Assembly (NCBI RefSeq): GCF_010907035.1 | Contig: NZ_QUMK01000021.1 | Location: 1 to 64,000, forward strand | Source: Rhodopseudomonas sp. BR0M22 | GTDB taxonomy: Bacteria > Pseudomonadota > Alphaproteobacteria > Rhizobiales > Xanthobacteraceae | Reading direction: 5' to 3' | Length of the DNA: 64,000 nucleotides | Program-made: the position numbers and the translations under genes | In this document: positions 1-10,221 of the stretch, in pieces | How positions within the stretch are numbered: position 1 is the stretch's first letter | How the letters are laid out: each line of letters begins with the position of its first letter | Notes under the pieces: generated by a model | The model's database searches: none | Told to the model about the DNA's origin: nothing | What the model saw: the letters and a program-made list of their open reading frames with translations, nothing else

Positions 1-19
1 AGAGGTGTATAAGAGACAG
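1..19. other. Nextera transposon-end (library adapter) remnant
   Basis: The first 19 bases, AGAGGTGTATAAGAGACAG, match the Nextera Tn5 mosaic end AGATGTGTATAAGAGACAG with one mismatch at base 4. The sequence sits exactly at the contig edge and the high-GC coding sequence begins right after it. This is sequencing-library carry-over and not genomic DNA. The reading frame of the neighbouring gene happens to run through it without a stop, so an automatic annotation would add false residues. Confidence 0.93.
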
Positions 20-1901
20 GCGCCTGCGCCGCCGGAGCGGCACCGGTAGGCGCCTCCGGTCCAGGTCGGCCCTGCCCCGGACGCGACGCCACGGCAGGCC
101 CCTCGGCCCGAGCCGGCGGAGAGCCGGGAGCAGCCCCTGGCGCAACTGCCGGTGCAGCCGCGTTCCGCGCCGGCGCGAGCGCTGCCGCAGGCTGGGCCGG
201 TCGCGGCCCCTGGAGCTGCACGCCGGGACGCGGCGCGAATCCGCCCGGCGGCTTGGTGACGATCGACGCGCTGGGCGGAACCGCCGCCTTGCCCTGCTGA
301 ATTAGCGCGGCCCGGTGCAACGCCGCAGCCGGCAGCGCGGCGCCGATCACCGCACCGGAGGCGACAGCGGCTGCGGCGACAGCCGGTGCAGCCGTGCCGG
401 GAGCTGCGACGGCAGGCCCGGCCTGCGGACTCACCAGCGGAGCTGTCGGATTGGCAGCTACCGGGGGCGGCTGATTGATCACCTGGTTGATCACCGTGGT
501 GTTGTGGATATTGGCGAAGATGATGTTGTTCGGCGGCGGCTGCACATAGACCGGCGGCTGGACATAGGCCGGGATCGGCACGAACAGCGGCCGCGGCAGA
601 TAGAACAGGCCGATCGGCGGCGGAGGTGGCGGCAGCTCCACGAAATCCGGCGGCGGCGGCGGCAGCAGGTACACCGGCGGAGGCGGTGGCGGCGCAAAGT
701 CGAATTCCGGGTCGCTGAACATGAGAACCGGACGATCGACATAAACGATCTCGTCCGGAGGCGGCGGCGGCACGTCATAGTCGATCATCGCAAAGCTCGG
801 CGGCGGCTCCAGGGCGGCGGCGAGGATCTCCAGTCGGCGCCGCGCATCGGCCGCGTGCGGACCGCGCGGATAGCGGCGCAGATACGACCAGTAGGCGTCC
901 GGCGTATCGACCCGGTAGGTACGACGCCAGGTGATCGCCTCGCGGCGGGCCGCGACGATCGCCCTCACCCGCTTGGCCAGCGGATCGTTCGGATAAGCGG
1001 CAAGAAAGTCCTCATAGGCCTGCAGCGTGTCGCGATCGAGCGCCGCCGCAAACGCCTCCTGCGCGCCGAAATCGCGGATCGGCTTGGCCCGCAGAGTCTG
1101 GTCGACCGCAGCCATCGGCGGCGCGTCGGGCGCACGGTCGAAGAACATGAAATTGGAATCGATGGTCCGCGTATCCCACGGCAATTGCGCGCCCTTGGTG
1201 TTTTCGTTGACGCGCAGCCGGACGCGGTCGAACAGTTGCGGCAACGTCAAGCCGCCGGTGCGGATCATCTCGGCCAGCGCCTGGGCATAGACGCCGTAAG
1301 CGCCGCGCTCGTCCGGCGCCACCGTGCCGGGCGCGGCGTTGAAGGCGATCAGCATCTTCGGATTGGGCTCGACCATGGCGAGCCCCGAGGCCACCGATCC
1401 CCCGGGCACGAACGGCTGCTGGCGCGCCAGATCGAGCACCACGACGCTGGTCTTCAGCGGCAGCGCCGCGAGCTGGCGCAGATAGTCGCCGATCCGCAGG
1501 CCTTCGGTCGGAATTTCGGTGTCGCGCGACAGCCGCGTATCGACCGGGATGAAGTAGTTCTCGCCGGCATATTGCACGCCGTAGCCCGCCAGATAGATCG
1601 CCGCGACGGTGTCGGGACCGGAGTCCTCGGCCTTCTTCAGAAAGTCGCGGAAGGTGCCGCGCAGCGTGTCGCCGTCGAGATCGCGTGCGCCGGTGACATC
1701 GAAGCCGGCGGCCTGCAGCGTCTGCGCGATCAGGCCGCCGTCATTGGCGGCAGTGGACAGTGGCCCCTTCGCATAGGCGCCGTTGCCGATCACCAGCGCG
1801 ATGCGCTTTTCCTGCGCCTGCGCGCGGGCATGATCGATCGGGGCGACGAGAAGGACGGCGAGAAGGACGGAGGCGAGAGACAGAGCGGAGGTGAGACGCA
1901 T
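20..1901 (-). CDS. Caspase-fold (peptidase C14) protein with both catalytic residues replaced, 3' truncated
   Basis: The ATG at 1901 opens a frame that runs off the left edge without a stop. A signal peptide (about residues 1-28, ending ARAQA) leads into a caspase p20-like domain: ALVIGNGAY, then GENYFIPVD and later DSNFMFF. The His motif usually written AGHG is AGYG here, and the Cys motif usually DACR is DLAR, so neither catalytic residue is present. After the domain come a tetratricopeptide-like stretch and a long Pro/Ala-rich tail with runs of 4-6 prolines, pointing to an exported, extended protein. The family assignment is firm from the fold motifs. Loss of peptidase activity is inferred from the missing dyad. 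The true C-terminus is not in the window. Confidence 0.88.
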
Positions 1902-2073
1902 GGCCGGGGACCCGATTCATGGGCGCCCTTGGGACCGACGGAGCGCCGCCGCACGCATTTCAGCGCGCCGCAATCTGAACGGCAATTGAATAAATCACGC
2001 CTCGAATAAGGCAGCACCGGTCGCGTGGATCACGCAGCCGATGCGCCGATTGGGTCCGTGGCCTGAAAAAGGC

Positions 2074-5000
2074 TTACAACGTCTCGACGTGCTCGACGCC
2101 GCTGACCGCTTTGATCGCGCCGGCGATCTGCGGCGAGACCTGGAAGCGCCCTGGAATCTCGAATTCGACCTCGGTCTGCGGATCGAGCCGCAGCACCAGC
2201 GCGACGTTGCCGCCGGCGGTGCGAGATTCCGACGGCTGCAGGCGCTTGGTCAGCGACTCCAGCGGTTTGGTGTCGCGCAGGAAGATGCGCAGCCCCTTCT
2301 GGGTCTTGGCCGCCGCGGCGTCGAGCAATTCGGCGTGCAGAACGCGGGCGCGAACATCCTCGCCCTGGAGTTCGGCGCCGAGCTGCAGCAGCACCGCCGC
2401 CCCGGGCTCCAGCACGTCGCGATATTGCGCCAGCCCTTCGGAGAACAGCACCGCCTCGAAATGCCCGGTCGGGTCGGACAGACCCATGATGCCCATCTTG
2501 TTGCCGGTCTTGGTACGCCGCTCCATCCGCGACACCACCGTGGCGGCGACCTTGCCGGCGGTGGCGCCCGACTTCACCGCCTTGCAGAACTCGGCCCACG
2601 ATTGCACCCGCAACCGCTTCAGCGCCGTGACGTAGTCGTCGAGCGGATGGCCGGACAGGAAAAAGCCGATCGCGTCGTATTCGCGGCGCAGCCGTTCGGC
2701 CGGCAGCCAGGCGTCGATCTGCGGCAGAATGATCGACGGAGCATCCGACAGCCCGCCGAACATGTCGTTCTGACCGCTGGTCGCCGCTTCATGATTGCGC
2801 TGGCAGGCGGCGACGATGGCATCCGCAGCGGCGGACACCACCGCGCGGTTGGAGTTGAGGCAATCGAACGCGCCCGCGGCAGCGAGACACTCGACCACGC
2901 GCCGGTTGATGGCGCGCGGATTGACGCGCGCGGCGAAGTCGGCCAGCGAAGCGAACGGCTTGTCGCCCCTCGCCTCGACGATCTGCTGCACCGCCTGCAG
3001 CCCGACGCCCTTGAGGCCGCCGAGCGCGTAGTAGATCGTGTTCGGCCCGACCTCGAAGGTGGCGCCGGAATGATTGACCGACGGCGGCTCGACCTTGATG
3101 CCGAGCCGCTGCGCCTCGGCGCGGAATTCGCTCAGCTTGTCGGTGTTGTGGATTTCCAGCGTCATCGACGCGGCCAGGAATTCGACCGGATAGTGCGCCT
3201 TCATGAAGGCGGTGTGGTACGACACCAGCGCATAGGCCGCCGCGTGGCTCTTGTTGAAGCCGTAGTCGGCGAACTTGGCGAGCAGATCGAAGATGGTGTC
3301 GGCGGCGTCCTTGGCGACGCCGTTCTTGACCGCGCCTTCGACGAAAATCGCGCGCTGCTTGTCCATCTCGGCGCGGATCTTCTTACCCATCGCGCGGCGC
3401 AGCAGGTCGGCGTCGCCGAGCGAGTAGCCGGCCATCACCTGCGCGATCTGCATCACCTGTTCCTGGTAGATGATGACGCCGAACGTCTCCTTGAGGATCG
3501 GCTCCAGCATCGGATGCAGGTATTCCGGCTCCTCGTCGCCGTGTTTGCGGGCGCAATAGGTCGGGATGTTGGCCATCGGGCCCGGGCGATACAGCGCCAC
3601 CAGCGCGATGATGTCTTCGAACCGGTCGGGGCGCATGTCGATCAGCGCCCGCCGCATGCCGGCGCTTTCCACCTGGAACACGCCGACCACATCGCCGCGC
3701 GCCAGCATCTGATAACTCGGCGCGTCGTCGATCGGCAGCGTGTGCAGATCGACATGGATGTCGCGCTGTTTCAGGAGCTTCACCGCGACGTCGAGCGTCG
3801 TCAGCGTCTTCAGGCCCAGGAAGTCGAACTTCACCAGGCCCGCCGGCTCGACCCACTTCATGTTGAACTGGGTCACCGGCATGTCGGATTTCGGATCGCG
3901 ATACAGCGGCACGAGATCCGACAGCGGGCGGTCGCCGATCACGATGCCGGCGGCGTGGGTCGAGGCGTGGCGGGTCAGGCCTTCGAGTTTCTGGGCGATG
4001 TCGAAAGCACGCGCCACGATCGGGTCTTCGTCGCGCGCCGCCTGCAGTTTCGGCTCGCCCTCGATCGCCTGCTTCAGGGTGATCGGCGCGGCGGGATTTT
4101 GCGGCACCAGCTTGGTCAGCTTGTCGACCTGGCCGTAGGGCATCTGCAACACCCGGCCGACGTCGCGCAGCACGCCGCGCGCCTGCAGCGTACCGAAGGT
4201 GATGATCTGCGCCACCTGATCGCGACCGTAGCGCTGCTGCACGTATTCGATCACTTCGCCGCGGCGGTCCTGACAGAAGTCGATATCGAAGTCCGGCATC
4301 GAGACGCGTTCGGGATTGAGGAAGCGCTCGAATAGCAGGCCGAATTTGATCGGATCGAGATCGGTGATGGTCAGCGAATACGCCACCAGCGAGCCGGCGC
4401 CGGAGCCGCGGCCCGGACCGACCGGAATGCCGTGCGCCTTCGCCCACTTGATGAAGTCCGACACGATCAGGAAGTAGCCCGCGTATTTCATGCGGGTGAT
4501 GACGTCGAGTTCGAAGGCGAGCCGCTTGTGGTAGTCCTCTTCCGTGGTGCCCTGCGACAGGCCGTGGACGCTGAGCCGCTTGGCCAGGCCCTGCTCGGCT
4601 TGGCGGCGCAGCTCGGCGGCTTCGGCGGCGGCCGCTTCGGCGGCATCGCTGACACCGGCGCCGACCGTGAACAGCGGCAGGATCGGCTTGCGCGTCAGCG
4701 GCCGGTAGGCGCAGCGCTGCGCGATCTCCACTGTCGAGGCCAGCGCCTCGGGCAGGTCCGCGAACAGCACCGCCATTTCGGCGCGGGTCTTGAAACGGTG
4801 ATCGGGCGTGAGCTGAACCCGCTCGGTCTCGGCGATCAGCTTGCTGGAGGCGATGCAAAGCAGCGCGTCGTGGGCTTCGTAGTCGTCGGTCGAGGCAAAA
4901 TGCGGCTCGTTGGTCGCCACCAACGGCAACCCCTTGTCGTAAGCGAGATCGATCAGCCCGGCTTCGGCACGGCGTTCGGCGTCGGTGCCGTGACGCTGCA

Positions 5001-5529
5001 GCTCGACATACAGCCGGTCGCCGAACGCCCGCATCAAGCGTTCGCAGCGCTGCGCGGCAAGCGCCGGATCATTCAGCACCGCCAGCGAAATCGGGCCGTC
5101 CGGTCCGCCGGTCAGCGCAATCACGCCGTCGGTCTCGCCATCGAGCCAGTCGAGCTTGATGTGCGGCGCCTGATTGACCGGCGTTTCCAGGAACGCCCGC
5201 GAGTTCAGCCGCATCAGGCTGCGATAGCCCTGCTCGCGCGCCGCCAGGAGCACGATCCGCGAAGGTTCGCTGAGCGCGCCGTGCCGGGCGTTCGGATCCT
5301 GGTCGCCGAAATCGATCCCGAGCTCGAGCCCGACGATCGGCTGGATGCCGGAGCCCGACAGCTTGTCGGAGAATTCCAGCGCCCCGAACATGTTGTCGGT
5401 GTCGGTGAGCGCCAGCGCCGGCTGATGGTCGGACTTCGCCAGCTCGGCGAGCTTGGCGATTTTCATCGAGCCCTTCAGCAGCGAATAGGCCGAGTGGACG
5501 TGCAGATGGACGAATCCGGCGTTGCTCAT
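2074..5529 (-). CDS. dnaE: DNA polymerase III alpha subunit
   Basis: Replicative DNA polymerase catalytic subunit, 1151 aa, full length for the family. The N-terminal PHP domain starts FVHLHVHSAYSLLKG. The polymerase core carries GPGRGSGAGSLVAY and the metal-binding aspartates in MPDFDIDF. A helix-hairpin-helix region and a C-terminal OB-fold follow. The N-terminus and length fit DnaE1 and not the shorter SOS polymerase DnaE2/ImuC. It stands alone on the minus strand. A 27-base imperfect inverted repeat and an SOS-type small gene lie upstream. Confidence 0.97.
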   Translation of the reverse strand: MSNAGFVHLHVHSAYSLLKGSMKIAKLAELAKSDHQPALALTDTDNMFGALEFSDKLSGSGIQPIVGLELGIDFGDQDPNARHGALSEPSRIVLLAAREQGYRSLMRLNSRAFLETPVNQAPHIKLDWLDGETDGVIALTGGPDGPISLAVLNDPALAAQRCERLMRAFGDRLYVELQRHGTDAERRAEAGLIDLAYDKGLPLVATNEPHFASTDDYEAHDALLCIASSKLIAETERVQLTPDHRFKTRAEMAVLFADLPEALASTVEIAQRCAYRPLTRKPILPLFTVGAGVSDAAEAAAAEAAELRRQAEQGLAKRLSVHGLSQGTTEEDYHKRLAFELDVITRMKYAGYFLIVSDFIKWAKAHGIPVGPGRGSGAGSLVAYSLTITDLDPIKFGLLFERFLNPERVSMPDFDIDFCQDRRGEVIEYVQQRYGRDQVAQIITFGTLQARGVLRDVGRVLQMPYGQVDKLTKLVPQNPAAPITLKQAIEGEPKLQAARDEDPIVARAFDIAQKLEGLTRHASTHAAGIVIGDRPLSDLVPLYRDPKSDMPVTQFNMKWVEPAGLVKFDFLGLKTLTTLDVAVKLLKQRDIHVDLHTLPIDDAPSYQMLARGDVVGVFQVESAGMRRALIDMRPDRFEDIIALVALYRPGPMANIPTYCARKHGDEEPEYLHPMLEPILKETFGVIIYQEQVMQIAQVMAGYSLGDADLLRRAMGKKIRAEMDKQRAIFVEGAVKNGVAKDAADTIFDLLAKFADYGFNKSHAAAYALVSYHTAFMKAHYPVEFLAASMTLEIHNTDKLSEFRAEAQRLGIKVEPPSVNHSGATFEVGPNTIYYALGGLKGVGLQAVQQIVEARGDKPFASLADFAARVNPRAINRRVVECLAAAGAFDCLNSNRAVVSAAADAIVAACQRNHEAATSGQNDMFGGLSDAPSIILPQIDAWLPAERLRREYDAIGFFLSGHPLDDYVTALKRLRVQSWAEFCKAVKSGATAGKVAATVVSRMERRTKTGNKMGIMGLSDPTGHFEAVLFSEGLAQYRDVLEPGAAVLLQLGAELQGEDVRARVLHAELLDAAAAKTQKGLRIFLRDTKPLESLTKRLQPSESRTAGGNVALVLRLDPQTEVEFEIPGRFQVSPQIAGAIKAVSGVEHVETL

Positions 5530-5565
5530 CGGCGCGGCGGCTCTTCAAATCGAATGGCAGATCGG

Positions 5566-5642
5566 GGCGAGAGGTGGGCGGAGCCGGCACCATCGCGGTT
5601 GCCGACTCGGTAAGCCGATGGTGGGCTCCCCCACCTTTCGCC
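5566..5642. repeat. Long imperfect inverted repeat upstream of dnaE
   Basis: The left arm (5566-5595) and right arm (5616-5642) pair over about 27 bases with few bulges: GGCGAGAGGTGGG with CCCACCTTTCGCC, and CACCATCG with CGATGGTG. It lies between the stop of the small SOS-type gene (5711) and the dnaE start (5529). A terminator for the small gene, a structured dnaE leader or a dispersed palindrome are all possible. There is no T-run to settle it. Confidence 0.6.
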
Positions 5643-5710
5643 GCAAGCGCCGGCGGGACGCTTATCCCCGCTATGCCGGGTCCATCGCAGCGCCACCTCG
5701 CTCGCCCGGA

Positions 5711-5809
5711 TCAGGCCTGCGCCAGGACCTGGGCCCACACCGCGACCATGCCGATGAACAGTGCAATCGACGTCAGCGCCGCAGCTTCCTGGATGAAGAT
5801 CTTCAGCAT
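5711..5809 (-). CDS. 32-residue single-helix membrane protein under LexA control (SidA-like candidate)
   Basis: A 32-codon frame starts at ATG 5809, preceded by GGGAGCGGGACG as ribosome binding site, and ends TGA at 5711. The peptide starts MLKIFIQEAAAL, then has about 20 hydrophobic residues (SIALFIGMVAVWAQVLA) forming one predicted transmembrane helix. Two LexA boxes of the alphaproteobacterial type start 22 bases upstream of the start codon. An in-frame ATG at 5836 lies inside a LexA box and has no Shine-Dalgarno sequence, so it was rejected as the start. Size, topology and control resemble SidA, the 29-residue SOS-induced inner-membrane division inhibitor of Caulobacter. That is analogy from context; I claim no sequence homology. 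It could also be a small toxin or an unrelated SOS membrane peptide. Confidence 0.68.
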   Translation of the reverse strand: MLKIFIQEAAALTSIALFIGMVAVWAQVLAQA

Positions 5810-5830
5810 CGTCCCGCTCCCTGACTTCGT

Positions 5831-5863
5831 GAACATAACAAGAACATTGTTCTTCTTTCGTTC
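5831..5863 (-). promoter_or_regulatory. Double LexA (SOS) box
   Basis: Two direct-repeat LexA sites lie back to back: GAACataacaaGAAC at 5831-5845 and GTTCttctttcGTTC at 5849-5863, which is GAAC-N7-GAAC on the minus strand. This is the known alphaproteobacterial LexA consensus. The centre also forms the palindrome GAACATTGTTC (5842-5852). A minus-strand TTGACT (5867-5872) could be a -35 element, placing the boxes over the promoter. The nearest start is the 32-codon gene at 5809. The plus-strand gene at 6032 is 170 bases away. Confidence 0.82.
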
Positions 5864-6031
5864 CAGAGTCAAGCGAGGGCCGTGCGACGCAACCCTGATC
5901 GTTAACGAGCCGTTACTATCCCCGGAATTCACCGCGCGGCGCGGATTGACGATGATCGCGGAATGGCGCACGGACCGAAGCGGACGCGCCCTCCGGGCAA
6001 ACGAGCGGCGCGCGCGGGAGCGGAGACGACG

Positions 6032-6274
6032 ATGCGATTTGGAGCGATCGTGCTGCTGGCCGGGCTGGCGCTGCCCGCAGCGGCAACGGCACAGCCTTAC
6101 GACAACTATCCGGTCTGCCTGCGGGTCTACGGCCCGGTCCGCTACGACGAGTGCCGCTACGTCTCGATCGAGCAGTGCCAGCCATCGGCCTCGGGGATCG
6201 CCGGACAATGCGTCGTCAATCCATGGTATCAACCGCCGGCGGGGCCGAGTGCCCGCCGCGCCCAGCGGCGCTGA
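6032..6274 (+). CDS. DUF3551 family secreted protein (copy 1)
   Basis: 80-residue exported protein. The signal peptide spans roughly residues 1-23 (MRFGAIVLLAGLALPAAATA). The mature part carries the DUF3551 pattern YPVCLRVYG, YDECRY, EQC, SASG and QCVVNPWY, with four cysteines suited to two disulfides. Start ATG 6032 is chosen because GGAG precedes it and the signal peptide begins there; an upstream in-frame ATG at 5963 would bury the signal sequence. The function of the family is unknown. A second member follows at 6401. Confidence 0.85.
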   Translation: MRFGAIVLLAGLALPAAATAQPYDNYPVCLRVYGPVRYDECRYVSIEQCQPSASGIAGQCVVNPWYQPPAGPSARRAQRR

Positions 6275-6400
6275 ACCGAACGAGATGCGCCGGGGCCGCC
6301 GGCGTCATAGACTTCTGCAAGACTGGGACTTCTGCAAGACTTGCAGGCATCCCGAGTCGCCAGCAAGGCGGACTGCCGCTCACCAAGGATACCAACGACG

Positions 6401-6661
6401 ATGCGCAAGCTGTTCCTGATCGCGATGCTCGCCGGCCTCGGCCTCACCACCACCGCGGAAGCGCGAGACTATCCCGTCTGTCTGCGGGTGTATCAGAGCT
6501 ATCACGACTGGTACGACGAGTGCAGCTACGACACCATGGCGCAGTGCCGGATGTCGGCTTCAGGCCGCCACGCCGATTGCATGACCAACCCGTGGTACAC
6601 CGCACCGCAGCCGGCGAAGAAGAAGCTCCGCAAGCACCGCCGCCAGCATCGGCAGAACTGA
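6401..6661 (+). CDS. DUF3551 family secreted protein (copy 2)
   Basis: 86-residue paralogue of the gene just upstream, with signal peptide MRKLFLIAMLAGLGLTTTAEA and the same core: YPVCLRVYQ, YDECSY, AQC, SASG, DCMTNPWY. It ends in a basic tail rich in Lys, Arg and His. The four cysteines align with copy 1, but the flanking sequence has diverged, so the duplication is not recent. Function unknown; likely periplasmic or secreted. Confidence 0.85.
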   Translation: MRKLFLIAMLAGLGLTTTAEARDYPVCLRVYQSYHDWYDECSYDTMAQCRMSASGRHADCMTNPWYTAPQPAKKKLRKHRRQHRQN

Positions 6662-6686
6662 GGCCCGCTGCACGCCCCTCAGGCCA

Positions 6687-6804
6687 GTCATTCCGGGGCG
6701 CGCGCCAGCGCGAACCCGGAATCCCGAGATGTTCTGCGTTGATGCGCTGCACCCTGCACCGCGGGATTCCGGGTTCGCGAACTTCGTTCGCGCCCCGGAA
6801 TGAC
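6687..6804. repeat. Nested palindromic intergenic element
   Basis: GTCATTCCGGGGCGCG at 6687-6702 is matched perfectly in inverse at 6789-6804. A second inner pair, CGCGAACCCGGAATCCCG (about 6709-6726) and its complement ending about 6780, makes a hairpin of roughly 118 bases. It fills the gap between two convergent genes and looks like a dispersed palindromic repeat of the kind common in Bradyrhizobiaceae. It could also serve as a two-way terminator. Confidence 0.8.
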
Positions 6805-6834
6805 GCGCCAATGACCGGCGGAAGCCGAGCCGCC

Positions 6835-7533
<699 letters not shown>

Positions 7534-7544
7534 CGTCTTTCGCC

Positions 7545-8825
7545 TTACTCGTAGCGCAGCGCGTCGACCGGATCGAGGCGCGCAGCGCGCCACGACGGGT
7601 ACAGCGTGGCCAGGAACGACAGTGTCAGCGCCATGATCACCACCGCGCTGGTCTCGGCGAAGTCGATCTCGGCCGGCAGCTTCGACAGGAAATACAGTTC
7701 AGGCGAGAACAATTCGGTGTTGGTGACCCAGGACAGGAACTGCCGGATCGACTCGATGTTCAGGCAAACCAGGACGCCGACCAGGAAGCCGGTCAGCGTG
7801 CCGACCACGCCGATCGCCGCGCCGGTGATCAGGAACACCCGCATGATCGAGCCCTGAGTCGCGCCCATGGTGCGCAGGATCGCGATGTCGCTGCCTTTGT
7901 CCTTCACCAGCATGATCAGGCCGGAGATGATGTTGAGCGCCGCCACCAGCACGATCAGCGTCAGGATCAGGAACATGACGTTGCGCTCGACCTGCAGCGC
8001 GTTGAAGAAGGTGGCGTTCCGCTGCCGCCAGTCGACCAGGAACACCGGTCGCCCCGCCGCCTCGGTGACGGCCTTGCGGAAGGCGTCGATCCGGTCCGGA
8101 TTGTCGGTGTAGACCTCGATCGCGGTGACGTCGTTGGCGCGGTTGAAATACGCCTGCGCTTCCTTCAGCGGCATGAACACGAAGGTCGAGTCGTATTCCG
8201 ACATGCCGATCTCGAACACCGCCGCCACCTTGTACGGCTTGATCCGCGGCGTGGTGCCCATCGGCGTCACCGCACCGCGCGGCGCCACCAGCGTGATGCT
8301 GTCGCCGGCATGCAGCGAGAGCTGATCGGCGAGCCGCCGGCCGATCGCGACGCCCTGGCCGTCGTCAAAGCCTTCCAGCGTGCCTTGCTTCAGGTGATTG
8401 GCGATCGACGACAGGCGATTGAGATCCTCGGCGCGGATGCCGCGCACGAACACGCCGGAGGCATTGAACGGCGACGACGCCAGCGCCTGACCGTCGACCA
8501 CCGGTGCCGCCAGCTTGATGCCTGATACACCGCTGATCCGGTCGGCCACGTCCTTCCAGTCGGTCAACGGACTTTCCAGCGGCTGCACAAGCAGATGGCC
8601 GTTGAGGCCGAGAATCTTGTCGAGCAGCTCTTTGCGGAAGCCGTTCATCACCGCCATCACGATGATCAGCGTCGCCACCCCGAGCATGATGCCCAGGAAG
8701 GAGAAGCCGGCGATCACCGAGATGAACCCCTCACGCCGGCGCGCACGCAGATAGCGCCCGGAGAGCAGCCATTCGAATGGCGCGAAAGGAGGGGTCCGAA
8801 CAGGCTCGTTCATGGCGTGATCCAT
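7545..8825 (-). CDS. lolC: Lipoprotein-releasing ABC transporter permease (LolC/LolE)
   Basis: 426-residue inner-membrane permease of the FtsX/MacB fold: one N-terminal transmembrane helix (about residues 35-60), a large periplasmic domain, and three C-terminal helices. It begins [11 protein letters not shown]; a second ATG at 8813 is equally plausible. A single gene of this type next to lolD suggests one hybrid permease acting as a homodimer, as in many alphaproteobacteria. Confidence 0.92.
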   Translation of the reverse strand: MDHAMNEPVRTPPFAPFEWLLSGRYLRARRREGFISVIAGFSFLGIMLGVATLIIVMAVMNGFRKELLDKILGLNGHLLVQPLESPLTDWKDVADRISGVSGIKLAAPVVDGQALASSPFNASGVFVRGIRAEDLNRLSSIANHLKQGTLEGFDDGQGVAIGRRLADQLSLHAGDSITLVAPRGAVTPMGTTPRIKPYKVAAVFEIGMSEYDSTFVFMPLKEAQAYFNRANDVTAIEVYTDNPDRIDAFRKAVTEAAGRPVFLVDWRQRNATFFNALQVERNVMFLILTLIVLVAALNIISGLIMLVKDKGSDIAILRTMGATQGSIMRVFLITGAAIGVVGTLTGFLVGVLVCLNIESIRQFLSWVTNTELFSPELYFLSKLPAEIDFAETSAVVIMALTLSFLATLYPSWRAARLDPVDALRYE

Positions 8826-8904
8826 AGTCCGAATTTCACACGATTCGGGCTTTATCTGGCCGACGCCGCCCTCGCCGCTTAGGCCCGCGGTGGATAAGTG
8901 CCTA

Positions 8905-10221
8905 TTACGTCAGACGTGAGACCACATCGGCCAGCGCGAGGTTTTCACGCGAGCCGTCGCTGCGCCGCTTGAGTTCGACCTTGCCTTCGGCCAGTCCGCG
9001 CGGTCCGACGTGGATCTGCCACGGAATGCCGATCAGGTCCGCGGTCGCAAACTTGGCGCCAGCGCGCTGATCGGTGTCGTCGTACAGAACGTCGACGCCC
9101 TTGGCGGACAGCTCGCGATACAGCTGCTCGCAGGCCGCGTCGGTCGCGGCATCGCCCTGCTTCAGATTGAGGATCGTCACCCGGAACGGAGCCACCGCCT
9201 CCGGCCAGATAATGCCGTTGTCGTCGTGGCAGGCCTCGATGATCGCGCCGACCAGCCGCGAGACGCCGACGCCGTAGGAGCCGCCATGGATCGGCGCATC
9301 GGTCCCGTCCGGACCGGTGACGTTGGCCTTCATCGTGTCGGAATATTTGGTGCCGAAATAGAAGATCTGGCCGACCTCGATGCCGCGGGTATTGAGGCGG
9401 TTGGCCTCCGGCACTTCGCTCTCGTAACGCGCCGGCTCGTGGACGTCCTCGGTCGCCGCATAGACCGAGGTCCACTGCTTGATGATCGGGGTCAGGTCGC
9501 CGTCGTAATCGACGTCCTCGCCCGGCACCGGCAGGTTCAGCACGTCGCGATCGATGAACACCCCGGACTCGCCGGTCTCGGCCAGCACGATGAATTCGTG
9601 GCTGAGGTCACCGCCGATCGGGCCGGTCTCGGCGCGCATCGGGATCGCCTTCAGGCCCATCCGCGCGAAGGTGCGCAGGTAAGCAACGAACATCTTGTTG
9701 TAGGACTTGCGCGCGCCGGCCTCGTCGACGTCGAACGAGTACGCGTCCTTCATCAGGAATTCGCGGCCGCGCATCACGCCGAAACGCGGACGCTGCTCGT
9801 CGCGGAATTTCCATTGAATATGATAGAGATTGAGCGGCAGGCTCTTGTAGGACTTGATGTAGGACCGGAAGATCTCGGTGATCATTTCCTCGTTGGTCGG
9901 TCCGTACAGCAACTCCCGCTTATGCCGGTCGGCGATCCGCAGCATCTCCGGACCGTAGGCATCGTAACGGCCGCTCTCGCGCCACAGGTCGGCGAGTTGC
10001 AGCGTCGGCATCAAAAGCTCGATGGCGCCGGCGCGGTTCTGCTCCTCGCGGACGATCTGTTCGATCTTCTTCAGCACGCGATGGCCGAGCGGCAGCCAAG
10101 CGTAGATGCCGGCGGCCTCCTGCCGCAGCATGCCCGCGCGCAGCATCAGCCGGTGCGAGACGATCTCGGCCTCCTTCGGGTTTTCCTTCAGGATCGGCAG
10201 GAAGAAGCGCGACAAACGCAT
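8905..10221 (-). CDS. proS: Prolyl-tRNA synthetase, short alphaproteobacterial form
   Basis: 438-residue class II aminoacyl-tRNA synthetase that charges tRNA-Pro. Motif 2 region ([22 protein letters not shown]) and motif 3 ([13 protein letters not shown]) are intact, and the anticodon-binding domain is C-terminal. The protein lacks the roughly 180-residue editing insert of the E. coli enzyme, which is normal for this group; proofreading by a separate YbaK/ProXp-type protein would be expected elsewhere. It lies upstream of lolC in the order seen across Rhizobiales. Confidence 0.96.
   Translation of the reverse strand: MRLSRFFLPILKENPKEAEIVSHRLMLRAGMLRQEAAGIYAWLPLGHRVLKKIEQIVREEQNRAGAIELLMPTLQLADLWRESGRYDAYGPEMLRIADRHKRELLYGPTNEEMITEIFRSYIKSYKSLPLNLYHIQWKFRDEQRPRFGVMRGREFLMKDAYSFDVDEAGARKSYNKMFVAYLRTFARMGLKAIPMRAETGPIGGDLSHEFIVLAETGESGVFIDRDVLNLPVPGEDVDYDGDLTPIIKQWTSVYAATEDVHEPARYESEVPEANRLNTRGIEVGQIFYFGTKYSDTMKANVTGPDGTDAPIHGGSYGVGVSRLVGAIIEACHDDNGIIWPEAVAPFRVTILNLKQGDAATDAACEQLYRELSAKGVDVLYDDTDQRAGAKFATADLIGIPWQIHVGPRGLAEGKVELKRRSDGSRENLALADVVSRLT

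Noticed and set aside
2074-5529. dnaE as the SOS polymerase dnaE2 (imuC), given the LexA boxes nearby
   Set aside because: The N-terminal PHP sequence and length fit DnaE1, no imuA or imuB is adjacent, and the boxes serve the small gene upstream.
5830-5836. ATG at 5836 as start of the SOS peptide
   Set aside because: It lies inside a LexA box and has no Shine-Dalgarno sequence, whereas ATG 5809 has GGGAG at proper spacing.
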